From NCBI GenBank assembly GCA_965221075.1, contig OZ244865.1, forward strand, positions 1,364,001 through 1,428,000: a DNA stretch of 64,000 nt, in the 5' to 3' direction. Each line of letters starts with the position of its first letter. Position 1 is the first letter of the stretch. The notes below the pieces were generated by a model. The model was not told the origin of the DNA and did not search any database. It was given only the letters and a program-made list of their open reading frames with translations. This document shows, one piece after another, positions 54,432 to 63,114 of this stretch. The position numbers and the translations under genes were made by a program. Source of the DNA: UBA2970 sp965221075 (GTDB lineage: Bacteria > Verrucomicrobiota > Verrucomicrobiia > Limisphaerales > AAA164-E04).

Positions 54432-57040
54432 GGCTGGGGCTCGGTCCGGGTCAGCCGGACCAGGTCGCTCTTGACGATCTCGGATACCAGGCTCTGGTAG
54501 GTGCCTCCTTCCTCCTGGGCCCGGTCGTGGATGCCGTCCACAACGTCGGTGTCATCGTACACCAGGGGGCGGCCGGCGGCAAACTGGACCAGCTTCCAGG
54601 TCAGGGAGCGCCGCGAGCGGTCGCTGCGGGCGAACAGGTCCATCAGCTGGGCCGAGGTCTGGTAGGCCACCGCGCTCCCGCTGCCGGGGAACAGGACCTC
54701 CCCGTCCTCCCTGAGGGGGTTGCCGTGCTCGTCCCGGCTGTGCCAGGCGCCCACTCCGTCGAACTTCTCCAGGCCGAAGGCCAGGGGCTCGAACCTGCTG
54801 TGGCATCCCCCGCACTGGGCGTTGGCGATGCGATCCTCGGCGATGGCCCGCAGCGTCCTGCCCGGGCTGCTGGGCACGGGGGTGGTGTCCACGCAGGGAG
54901 GGGGATCCTTGATCACCCCCCGCAGCACGTTGTGCAGGACGAAGAGGCCGCGGGCGACCATCGAGGCCTCGTCCCCTCCGATGGTCAGCACGCTTCCGTG
55001 GGTGAGCAGCCCTCCCCGCCCCTCCGCCTCCGAGAGATCGTGCCGGCTCCATTCCTCGGGGCCCGCGCCGGGCAGTCCGTAGTGGGCGGCCAGCCGGGGG
55101 CTGGCCCAGGTGAACTGGGCGTTGAACAGATCGGAGAGGGGGCGGCGCTGGCCCCAGACCACCTCCTCGAAGAAGTCGAGGCTCTCCCGCTTCATGTCCT
55201 GCGCCAGGGACGGATCCCAGCGGGGGAAGCGCGCCGGATCGGGCCGGAGGTTGTCCAGGCGGTCCAGGTCGAGCCACTGGCGGAGGAATTCCCGGGAACG
55301 CTCGACGGCCCGGGGGTCCTCCAGCATCCTGCCGATCTGGGCGTCGAGGCCCGCTTCGGAGAACAGCTCCCCCGCCTCGGCCGCCTCGATCAGGGCCTGG
55401 TCCGGAGGGGCTCCCCAGAGGATGTAGCTCATCCGGGAGGCCAGCTCGTACTCGCCGACCGGCCAGAGGGAGCCGTCGCCCCGCTGGTTCTCCATGCGGT
55501 AGAGGAAGCGGGGGGACTGGAGCATGGCGTCGAGGATCATCGCCACGGCCTCGCCGAAGCCGCCTCCGAAGGAGGCCACCGTGGTGGAGACGCCCCGGTA
55601 GAGCGCCACCTCCTCTTCCTCCAGGGGGCCTCGCAGGATCCACTGGCCCATGTCGCGGATGAGCCCCCTCATGTGGTCGTCGGTCAGGGTCCGCTTGCGT
55701 GTGAAGCGCCGAGCGAAGGCGTCGACGTCCATCCTCTCCACGATCAGCCCCGCCAGCCGGGCGTAGGCGCCGACATGCTCCAGATCCACATGGAGGTTGT
55801 AGGCCGTGTTGCTGAAGCCGTCGGCGCGCAGATCGGGCGGGAGCAGCTCCCTCGCCTCCCGGGAGATGTCGATCCCCACCGCGCTCCTCACCGAGGCGAC
55901 GTACTCCGGGACGGTGAGCCGGCGGATCCAGTTCTCCCCCGCTTCCCCTCCGTGGACGAAGGCGGCCGGATCGAGCGTCTCGATGGGCCAGTCGGCTCCC
56001 TGGGCGATCCACCTCTCCAGCAGGGCGATCTCCTGCTCGGCGAGCGGCGGGCGCTTCCGGGGCATCTCTCCGCTGCGGACCGATTCCAGCAGATAGCTCT
56101 CCTGGGGCCTTCCCGGGACGATCGCCGCGCCCCCGCTCCCCCCGGCCAGGGCCTCGCTGCGGCGGGAGAGGTCCAGGCCCCCCTTGCGGGAGGCGCTGTC
56201 GTGGCACTCCAGGCAGTGGCCGACCAGCAGGGGGGCAATACGGCGGTTGAAGAGATTCTCGTTCGCGGTGAGGACCGTTCCGGCCTCCGGAGGGGGAGTC
56301 GGGGCTCCGGGCCCGGCCCCGAAGTGGGCGGCGACCTCGGCGGGCAGCAGGGCGCGGGAGTAGATCGCCACCAGGTGGAAGGTCCCCAGCCAGGGCCGGT
56401 CGGAGCCGATCTCGTTGGCGAGGGTGAGCGGGAACCGGCCATGCCAGCTGAAGGTGGATCCGCCGATCTCCTCCGACGAGTCGGGCTTTCCGTCGATGTA
56501 CAGGACGGCCTTTCCGGAGGCGTGGCGGGTGTAGACCACATGGGAGAGCCGGAGGGCCGCCGAGTCCCGGGACGACGCCAGGGAGGGTATGCCGTTGTTG
56601 CTGGTGCCGAGCGTCCGCAGCCGGAAGTCGTAGCGTCCGGCCTCCTGGCCCAGGGTGAAGTTGCGCTCGGAGCTGCCGCGGGAGAGGGTGACGATGCGGG
56701 CCGGGCCCTCCTGCTCCAGGCTGGCCGGGGCGATCCAGGCCTCGACGGTCAGCCCGCTGGAGCGCCGGCCCGACTCGTTGAGCCTGAGGGCCGGGGCCTC
56801 GGAGCGGATCCGGGTGGGGCGCACCACCTCCAGGGCCCCCTCCCGCCACTCGACCGCGCCGGGATCGGCGATCCTGAGATCCAGGGGGCTTTCCGCGCCC
56901 GACCGGTCCCGGACCACGTCCCCGCCGCCGCTGGAGAAGTCGTACAGCGCCTGAAGGCCCTGGCGGGTCCGGCCCTCTCCGCCCTTGACCAGCGCGGGAG
57001 CAAGGAGGGCGAGCAGAAGGAGGACTCGGCAGGTCGGCAT
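54428..57040 (-). CDS. DUF1592-type (DUF1587/1592/1588/1585) cytochrome-like protein with LamG domain
   Basis: The 870-residue exported protein has a signal (MPTCRVLLLLALLAPALVKG). A LamG/concanavalin-like domain (about 25-245) has SGLTVEAWIAPASLEQEG and AVLYIDGKPDS. A PSCyt1-type heme motif C276-LE-C-H280 (LLVGHCLECHDSASRKGGLDL) is followed by MPRKRPPL. Then come the DUF1587/1595/1592/1588/1585 blocks: LTVPEYVASVRSAVGID, DAMLQSPRFLYRMEN, ASRMSYILWGAPPD, FLRQWLDLDRLDNL, HGSVLTIGGDEASMVARGLFVLHNVLRG, CVDTTPVPSSPGRTLR, and a second heme-type motif CGGCHSRFEPLAFGLEKFDGVG. It is the standard partner of DUF1552. A TAGCAT box lies 14 bases before the ATG. Confidence 0.92.
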   Translation of the reverse strand: MPTCRVLLLLALLAPALVKGGEGRTRQGLQALYDFSSGGGDVVRDRSGAESPLDLRIADPGAVEWREGALEVVRPTRIRSEAPALRLNESGRRSSGLTVEAWIAPASLEQEGPARIVTLSRGSSERNFTLGQEAGRYDFRLRTLGTSNNGIPSLASSRDSAALRLSHVVYTRHASGKAVLYIDGKPDSSEEIGGSTFSWHGRFPLTLANEIGSDRPWLGTFHLVAIYSRALLPAEVAAHFGAGPGAPTPPPEAGTVLTANENLFNRRIAPLLVGHCLECHDSASRKGGLDLSRRSEALAGGSGGAAIVPGRPQESYLLESVRSGEMPRKRPPLAEQEIALLERWIAQGADWPIETLDPAAFVHGGEAGENWIRRLTVPEYVASVRSAVGIDISREARELLPPDLRADGFSNTAYNLHVDLEHVGAYARLAGLIVERMDVDAFARRFTRKRTLTDDHMRGLIRDMGQWILRGPLEEEEVALYRGVSTTVASFGGGFGEAVAMILDAMLQSPRFLYRMENQRGDGSLWPVGEYELASRMSYILWGAPPDQALIEAAEAGELFSEAGLDAQIGRMLEDPRAVERSREFLRQWLDLDRLDNLRPDPARFPRWDPSLAQDMKRESLDFFEEVVWGQRRPLSDLFNAQFTWASPRLAAHYGLPGAGPEEWSRHDLSEAEGRGGLLTHGSVLTIGGDEASMVARGLFVLHNVLRGVIKDPPPCVDTTPVPSSPGRTLRAIAEDRIANAQCGGCHSRFEPLAFGLEKFDGVGAWHSRDEHGNPLREDGEVLFPGSGSAVAYQTSAQLMDLFARSDRSRRSLTWKLVQFAAGRPLVYDDTDVVDGIHDRAQEEGGTYQSLVSEIVKSDLVRLTRTEPQP

Positions 57041-57080
57041 GGAGAGCGGGCCCCATGCTAGCCGACCGGAGGCCGCGGGT

Positions 57081-57896
57081 CTAGCCGAAGAGCCGCTTCC
57101 AGGCATCGATCGAGGCCGAGGCCGCGGTCCGGGCGTCGGGCAGAGGAAAGCATTCGCATGAGACGAATCCCGAGTAGCCGCCCTTGCGGAGCTCCCGCGC
57201 CAGGGCCTGGAGATCCATGTGCCCCATGCCCGCCGCCCTCCGGTTGGAGTCGACGAAGTGCACGTGGCCGATGCGCGGAAGGGCCTCCCGGAGGGCCGCG
57301 GCGGGATCGGCCTCCTCGATGTTCATGTGGAAGGTGTCGGCCAGAAGGCGAACCTGGGAGGGAGGGAGGGCTTTGCAGAGCTCCGCTGCCTGCTCCAGGG
57401 TGTTGCAGATGTCGGTCTCGTAGCGGTTGAGCGGCTCGAAGAGCAGGGGGACGCCCTCGTTGGAGGCCAGCGCTCCCAGAATCTGCAGCGAGCCATGGAT
57501 CCAGGACATGGCCTGCTCCCTCTCGGCATTTCCGCCGTGGGAGCCCTGCATCGATCCGATGATCGCCGGGGCCGAGAACCTGGCCCCGTAGCGGATCCTC
57601 TCGCCGATGCACATCAGGGCCTGGGCCCGCCGATCGGGATCGGGATCGCAGAGGCTGAGCCGCTTCTGCACCCAGCCGGCTCCGGTTCCCACGGCCGCCA
57701 GCTTCAGGCCGTTCTCCTCCAGAGCCCGGGCCAGCTCCCCGGGGGGCGGGGAGGACTCCTCGGAGGCGAACAGCTCGATGGCGCCGAAGCCCAGCTCCGA
57801 GGCGAGGGCGCAGCTGGCCCGGATGTCCTGGTGCGACACGAAGGGCCCCCGGCGGGCTTCGGGCACCAGGCAGACGGTCAGGGCGGTCTCGATCAT
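57081..57896 (-). CDS. Sugar epimerase TIM barrel, D-tagatose/allulose 3-epimerase-like
   Basis: The 271-residue barrel has the full metal set: Glu in LLFEPLNRYETDICNT, Asp in LLADTFHMNIEEADP, His in IGHVHFVDSNRRAAGMGHMD, and Glu in VSCECFPLP. The EPLNRYE and DTFHMNIEE motifs are shared with D-tagatose 3-epimerase and related C3-epimerases of keto-sugars. It lies 40 bases after the end of nothing coding and just downstream of the aldo/keto reductase on the same strand (8-base gap), so the two are co-transcribed and may act on the same sugar. Confidence 0.88.
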   Translation of the reverse strand: MIETALTVCLVPEARRGPFVSHQDIRASCALASELGFGAIELFASEESSPPPGELARALEENGLKLAAVGTGAGWVQKRLSLCDPDPDRRAQALMCIGERIRYGARFSAPAIIGSMQGSHGGNAEREQAMSWIHGSLQILGALASNEGVPLLFEPLNRYETDICNTLEQAAELCKALPPSQVRLLADTFHMNIEEADPAAALREALPRIGHVHFVDSNRRAAGMGHMDLQALARELRKGGYSGFVSCECFPLPDARTAASASIDAWKRLFG

Positions 57897-57904
57897 GGCG
57901 GGAT

Positions 57905-58837
<933 letters not shown>

Positions 58838-59185
58838 GGTCGGACCGACGGACCATAGCCGATGGCCGCGGGGCTGGCGAACCCTGGGGAGGAATCTTCC
58901 GCTTCCCTGTCCCCCTTCCCCGGCTGGGCCCGGGCGCCTGGAAGAAGGCGGGGCGGACATGGAGGGGAGCGCCGCAGCTCCGTCGCCGCCTTGGCCAGGG
59001 TGGCGCGCCTGAAGCCGCCGATGCACCGGCGGATCTGGAATGCCGCCGGCCTGGAGCGCTTGCGGGAAACGGGGCGGGGGCTCAAGCAGCGGGGGGAGAG
59101 TCGGCGAGCTGCGCCATGGCGCAGCTCGATCGGCCGATCGCCGGAGGGCGGCGGGATCTGCGGAAAGCCCGGAGCGAAGCCTTAC
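58838..59185. other. 348-bp non-coding spacer with two adjacent perfect palindromes
   Basis: A perfect 24-bp palindrome (half-site CGAGCTGCGCCA) spans 59105-59128 and runs into a perfect 14-bp palindrome CGATCGGCCGATCG at 59127-59140. The rest is GC-rich and non-coding. The palindromes lie about 45 bases after the RidA stop (minus strand), so they could end the Bat-RidA transcript, or bind a regulator of the downstream aldo/keto reductase gene. Confidence 0.6.
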
Positions 59186-59659
59186 TCAGGGGGCGATCTC
59201 GAAGGTGGACTCGATCTCCACCGCCATGCCTCCTGGCAGCGAGGCCATGCCCACCGCGCTCCGGGTGCCGACGCCGTTCTCCGGGCCGAACACGTCGCGG
59301 AAGAGCCGGCTGCAGCCGTTGATCACCTGGGGATGATCGCGGAACTCCGGATCGGCGTTGACCATCCCCATGAGGTGGATCACCCGTCGCACCCGATCCA
59401 GAGATCCCAGCTGGTCCTTCAGGGTGGCCAGGATGGCCAGGCCGGTCTGGCGGGCCGCGGCCTGGCCGGCCTCGGCGTCCAGGTCCTGCCCCACCCTCCC
59501 GGCGATCAGGGATCCGTCCTCCTTCAGAGGCCCGTGCCCCGAGACGGTGGCGATGGGGCCGGTGAGCAGGATCGGCCGGTAGATCCCCATGGGCCTGGCG
59601 GGGGGCGGCAGCCTCAGGCCCATCTCGGACAGCTTCTCTTCGGGCGTCATGGTCTCCAT
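59186..59659 (-). CDS. RidA/YjgF-family protein
   Basis: The 157-residue protein has the RidA fold marks: LLTGPIATVSGHGPLKEDG, AARQTGLAILATLKDQLGSLDRVRRVIHLMGMVNADPEF, and VGTRSAVGMASLPGGMAVEIESTFEI. The conserved catalytic Arg of true RidA (the R of the RSAVG...LP block) is present. Length is slightly above that of classic RidA and fits the longer sub-family often placed in sugar or amino acid catabolic clusters. Likely roles are hydrolysis of reactive enamine/imine intermediates. It ends the minus-strand Bat operon (22-base gap). Confidence 0.87.
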   Translation of the reverse strand: METMTPEEKLSEMGLRLPPPARPMGIYRPILLTGPIATVSGHGPLKEDGSLIAGRVGQDLDAEAGQAAARQTGLAILATLKDQLGSLDRVRRVIHLMGMVNADPEFRDHPQVINGCSRLFRDVFGPENGVGTRSAVGMASLPGGMAVEIESTFEIAP

Positions 59660-59681
59660 TCGTCGGCGGGCCGGGGTCTGG

Positions 59682-60443
59682 TCAGGGAAGAGGCGGCAGG
59701 TCTCCGATCCTCTCCCGCAGGAGCCAGCCGCCTCGGGCTTGCGGGTCCTCGATCCTCTGCCACTCGCCCTTCTTCTCCACCAGCCGCACCCGGGCGCCGT
59801 CCTCCAGGTTGTAGCTGCTCTCCGATTCCTGGTACGGGCCGAAGCGGACCACCGCCTGGGGGTGGGTCACCACGCCGTAGTCGCTTCCGTGGCGCTCCCG
59901 CAGGGCCAGGAGCAGCAGGCAGCAGGCCGCCGCGAAGCACACCCCCGCGGCCTGGGAGGCCCGGCCAAGGCGGCTGCGCCACGGCGCCGGGGCGAACCTG
60001 GAGGCGGCATGGAGGAGCAGGCCGCACCAGAAGCAGGCCATGGCGATCAGGGTCCACTGGTCCAGGGCGAGGATCAGGGAGAGGCGGCCGGTCCAGCCCT
60101 GCGGGAAGCGGGAGGCGGGGCCGAGCTGCTCCTCCAGCAAGCGCAGGTTGGTCCGGATATCGGCGTCCCGGGGCGCCAGCTGGAGGGCCTTGCGGTACTG
60201 GATCAGGGCCTCCCCCTTGCGGGAGTCCCGCTGCAGGGCGTTGGCCAGGTTGAAGCGCGCCGCGGCGCTGTCCTTCCCCTGCGCGCGCAGCTCCTCGATC
60301 AGCTGCCGGTAGGATCCGGAGGCCTCCTCGTAGCGGCCCTGCTCGTAGAGGATGTTGGCTTCCTCGAACCGGTCGGCAGGGGAGGCTGCCGGCAGGGCGG
60401 GCGCCAGGGCCGGAAGGAGGAGCCAGGGGAGGATCCGGTTCAT
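59682..60443 (-). CDS. TPR and SH3-type protein of the Bat operon (BatE-like)
   Basis: The 253-residue protein has a signal peptide (MNRILPWLLLPALAPALPAA). TPR repeats (about 25-110) include ADRFEEANILYEQGRYEEAS and AAARFNLANALQRDSRKGEALIQYRKALQLAP. Two membrane segments follow (about 125-185), then a C-terminal SH3-like domain (about 190-250: VVRFGPYQESESSYNLEDGARVRLVEKKGEWQRIE). This is the layout of BatE-type proteins in Bacteroides-aerotolerance gene sets. It is coupled to batD by an ATGA overlap. A role as an envelope scaffold is likely. Confidence 0.83.
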   Translation of the reverse strand: MNRILPWLLLPALAPALPAASPADRFEEANILYEQGRYEEASGSYRQLIEELRAQGKDSAAARFNLANALQRDSRKGEALIQYRKALQLAPRDADIRTNLRLLEEQLGPASRFPQGWTGRLSLILALDQWTLIAMACFWCGLLLHAASRFAPAPWRSRLGRASQAAGVCFAAACCLLLLALRERHGSDYGVVTHPQAVVRFGPYQESESSYNLEDGARVRLVEKKGEWQRIEDPQARGGWLLRERIGDLPPLP

Positions 60444-62239
60444 GAGGACCGGGAGACGGGCAGGCGCTGGAGCCGGTCCAGCGCTTCCCGGGCGCTTTCC
60501 AGGAGCCGGTCCAGCTCGCCGGGGGATCCGGCCTGGGCGTAGCGGGACTGGTTGCAGGACTGGAAGAGCTCCTGCAGCTGTTCCAGGCTGCGGGGATCCA
60601 GCTGAAGCCTCAGGGCGTCCGCCTCCAGGGCCTCCTCGGTGACCGATCGGGCCGGCTGGCCGAGAGCCAGGCCGATCTGCTCCTGCAGAAGTTCCAGCAG
60701 CAGGGCGTGGAACTGCTCGGAATCGCCCTCGCCCGACAGGCGCCCCAGCCGTCCGAGCCCCTGCCGGACCAGGGCGCGCACCCGGCGCTGCCGCAGAGCC
60801 GCCGGGTTGCCCGCCAGAGCCTCCTTCCGCGCCGCGGCCAGGCAGGCGGCCAGCCAGGCCAGAACGGGCAGCGCCTGCAGCCAGAGGAACCCGCTGCGGG
60901 AGAGGAGGGGGCCTGCATGGGCTTCCGCCGTCCCGATCCGGCTCTTGATGTGGGCCGGACCGGACGGCTCCCGATCCCCGGGACTGGACTCCGGAGAGGC
61001 GATCGGGGGAAGGGAGGCCGGGGAGCCCTGGGCCGGCCGGACCTCAAGGGCGATGGGATCCTGCCTGAGGGTACGGTACGCGCCCGCTTCGGGATCGAAG
61101 TAGGCGAGCTCCAGGGCCGGCAGGAAGCCCACCTCGGCGTTGAGGGGGACGACCACCTTCTCGAAGCGGCACCGGCCCCGGATCCCGTCGCTGGAGTGCT
61201 CCAGCGACGCGGACTCCGGGTAGAGCTGGAAGTCCTTCCATCCGTCCAGGGGGGGCAGCTTCAGGCTCTCCAGCGAGCCCTCCCCCGAGACGGTCGCCTT
61301 CAGGGTCACCGGATCCCCCACCCGGACCGAAAGGGGCGAGGCCTCGACCCTCATGGAGAAGCGTCCGACGCCGCCGGTGAAGCTGGCGGGCCGGCCTTCC
61401 TCGGGAAGGGGCAGGATCTCGAACTCCAGGGGCTCGGACTCGACGGATATCTCCTTGCGGATGGTCGTGTCGAAGAGGCCTGTCGAGAAGATGTTTCGGG
61501 GCCTGTCGGGCCTTCTCTGGAAGTGGAGCGTCACCGGCCACCGGGCCGGACCAATGGCCAGGGGGCCCGTCTTGACCGCACGGGCCTTGTACTTCGAGGT
61601 GATCCGGGTGAAGATCTGGCCGTCCGGCCCCCGCTCCCTCCGGGAGACGGGATCTCCCAGGGGGCTGATCAGGAAGCCGTCTGCGGCCAGTTCGGGCAGC
61701 TCGTTCACCTCGGCGTTGCTGGCGCAGAGGAGTTCCGCCACCAGCACGAATGACTGCCCCGCCCAGTAGCGGGAGGTCCTGGTCTCGGCGCTCAGGGCGG
61801 CCCTGGCGTACCGGGAGTAGTCCGCCGCCTGGGTCACCTCTATGGAAATCGGCCGGGTTCGCATTGTCCGGCCCCCTGCCCGGGCCTCGATGGAGGGCAG
61901 GGTGTAGCGGCCTTCCTTCTCGCCCCTCAGGGAGTATTCGAGAATGTAGGTCCTGTCGCTGTTCTGCTGCATTCTCTGCCCGTTGATCACGATGGTCATC
62001 CGTGTGCCCTCGTTGCGGGATACGCCGCGGTATTCGATGGCCAGTCCCTCGATCTCGGGCAGGACCGGACTGTCGTCCGGCTGGCAGTTGGTGAAGACTA
62101 GCTGGAGGGTCGCCTGCTCCCCGGCGGGAACGCTTTCAGGCGAGACCTGGGCAGTGAACGAGGCCCCGCTCTGCGCCCACGCCTGGGAGCAGGCGAGCAG
62201 GAGGGCCGGCAGCGCGGAGCGCAGCAGGGAAACAATCAT
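60440..62239 (-). CDS. BatD-like protein (oxygen tolerance family)
   Basis: The 599-residue protein has a signal peptide (MIVSLLRSALPALLLACSQAWA). Several Ig-like domains follow, as in BatD/PF13584: FTAQVSPESVPAGEQATLQLVFTN, LPEIEGLAIEYRGVSRN, TYILEYSLRGEKEGRYTLPSIEARAGG and YWAGQSFVLVAELLCAS. A second half has similar strands (SVRVGDPVTLKATVSGEGSLESLKLPPLDGW). One membrane segment (about 430-450) precedes a cytoplasmic helical tail. It lies between the BatC-like and BatE-like genes and overlaps the latter by four bases. With the VWA proteins it probably forms an envelope complex assembled by a MoxR ATPase encoded outside the window. Confidence 0.87.
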   Translation of the reverse strand: MIVSLLRSALPALLLACSQAWAQSGASFTAQVSPESVPAGEQATLQLVFTNCQPDDSPVLPEIEGLAIEYRGVSRNEGTRMTIVINGQRMQQNSDRTYILEYSLRGEKEGRYTLPSIEARAGGRTMRTRPISIEVTQAADYSRYARAALSAETRTSRYWAGQSFVLVAELLCASNAEVNELPELAADGFLISPLGDPVSRRERGPDGQIFTRITSKYKARAVKTGPLAIGPARWPVTLHFQRRPDRPRNIFSTGLFDTTIRKEISVESEPLEFEILPLPEEGRPASFTGGVGRFSMRVEASPLSVRVGDPVTLKATVSGEGSLESLKLPPLDGWKDFQLYPESASLEHSSDGIRGRCRFEKVVVPLNAEVGFLPALELAYFDPEAGAYRTLRQDPIALEVRPAQGSPASLPPIASPESSPGDREPSGPAHIKSRIGTAEAHAGPLLSRSGFLWLQALPVLAWLAACLAAARKEALAGNPAALRQRRVRALVRQGLGRLGRLSGEGDSEQFHALLLELLQEQIGLALGQPARSVTEEALEADALRLQLDPRSLEQLQELFQSCNQSRYAQAGSPGELDRLLESAREALDRLQRLPVSRSS

Positions 62240-62253
62240 GGCTCGGCCGCCCT

Positions 62254-63114
62254 TCACCAGTCCTTCGACACGGGGCGGCCGGGAGTGTCGGGAGGCAGGA
62301 AAATCATCGGCCTTCCCGGTTCCCGCAGGGAGTCGAGGAGCTGCAGGGCCTGCTCCCGGGTCATGGTTCCAGGCGGCTCCTCCCCCTCCTCTCCCGGGGA
62401 GGATTCCTGGGCGGCCTCCTCTTCCTCCTGGCCGGGATTCTGGTTCTGCTCCTCCTGGGAGGATTCCTGCTCCTGCTGGTCCTGGGAGCTTTCCGGATCC
62501 TTCCCTTCCTCTTCCGGGGAGGGTTCCTGGGCGGCCTCCTCCTCCTGGCCGGAATCCTGATCCTGCTGCTCCTCCTCCTGGGAGGATTCCTGCCCATCCT
62601 CCTGATCCTGCTCCTGGTTCTGCTCCTGGGAGGGATCCTCCTCCTGCTGCTCCTGCTGCTGGCGGCGGAGCTCCTCCAGCCTGCGGGTGACGAACTCCCG
62701 GTTCTCCCTCGCCTGGGAGTCTCCATCCTCCAGAGCCAGGGCGTTGTCGTAGGAGCGGATCGCGCTCTCCCAGCGAAGGGCCCTCTGCCCGGGATCGGAG
62801 GCGCTCTCCCCGGCCCGGTACAGGGCGTTTGCCTTGTTGTAGTGCGCCCTCTGCTGGCGGACCGTATCGGGCGTGCGGGCGGCGGCTTCGAAGTAGTCCA
62901 CCGCCTCCTCCATCGCTCCGGCCCGGTAGGCGCTCACTCCCGCGTTGTAGGCCAGGCGCGTGTCCCCGGGGAATTCCTCCGCCAGGGCCCGGTAGGCCTC
63001 CAGGGCCTCCTGGTGGCGGCCGTCCCCGAACAGGGCCGCCGCCTCGCGCTCGGTCTGGGCCAGGAGCGCCCCTCCCACGAGGAGGCACGGCAATGCTGCG
63101 GCTCGGAGGATCAT
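62254..63114 (-). CDS. BatC-like TPR protein with Gln/Glu-rich tail
   Basis: The 286-residue protein has a signal (MILRAAALPCLLVGGALLAQ). TPR repeats (about 22-135) include HQEALEAYRALAEEFPGDTRLAYNAGVSAYRAGAMEEAVDYFEAA and RWESAIRSYDNALALEDG. A low-complexity stretch of about 100 residues (about 150-250) is made almost only of Gln, Glu, Asp and Ser. The C-terminus is conserved: TREQALQLLDSL, then PDTPGRPVSKDW. In BatC-type proteins the C-terminal LLD.L...E motif is typical. The start overlaps the BatB stop (ATGA). Confidence 0.85.
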   Translation of the reverse strand: MILRAAALPCLLVGGALLAQTEREAAALFGDGRHQEALEAYRALAEEFPGDTRLAYNAGVSAYRAGAMEEAVDYFEAAARTPDTVRQQRAHYNKANALYRAGESASDPGQRALRWESAIRSYDNALALEDGDSQARENREFVTRRLEELRRQQQEQQEEDPSQEQNQEQDQEDGQESSQEEEQQDQDSGQEEEAAQEPSPEEEGKDPESSQDQQEQESSQEEQNQNPGQEEEEAAQESSPGEEGEEPPGTMTREQALQLLDSLREPGRPMIFLPPDTPGRPVSKDW

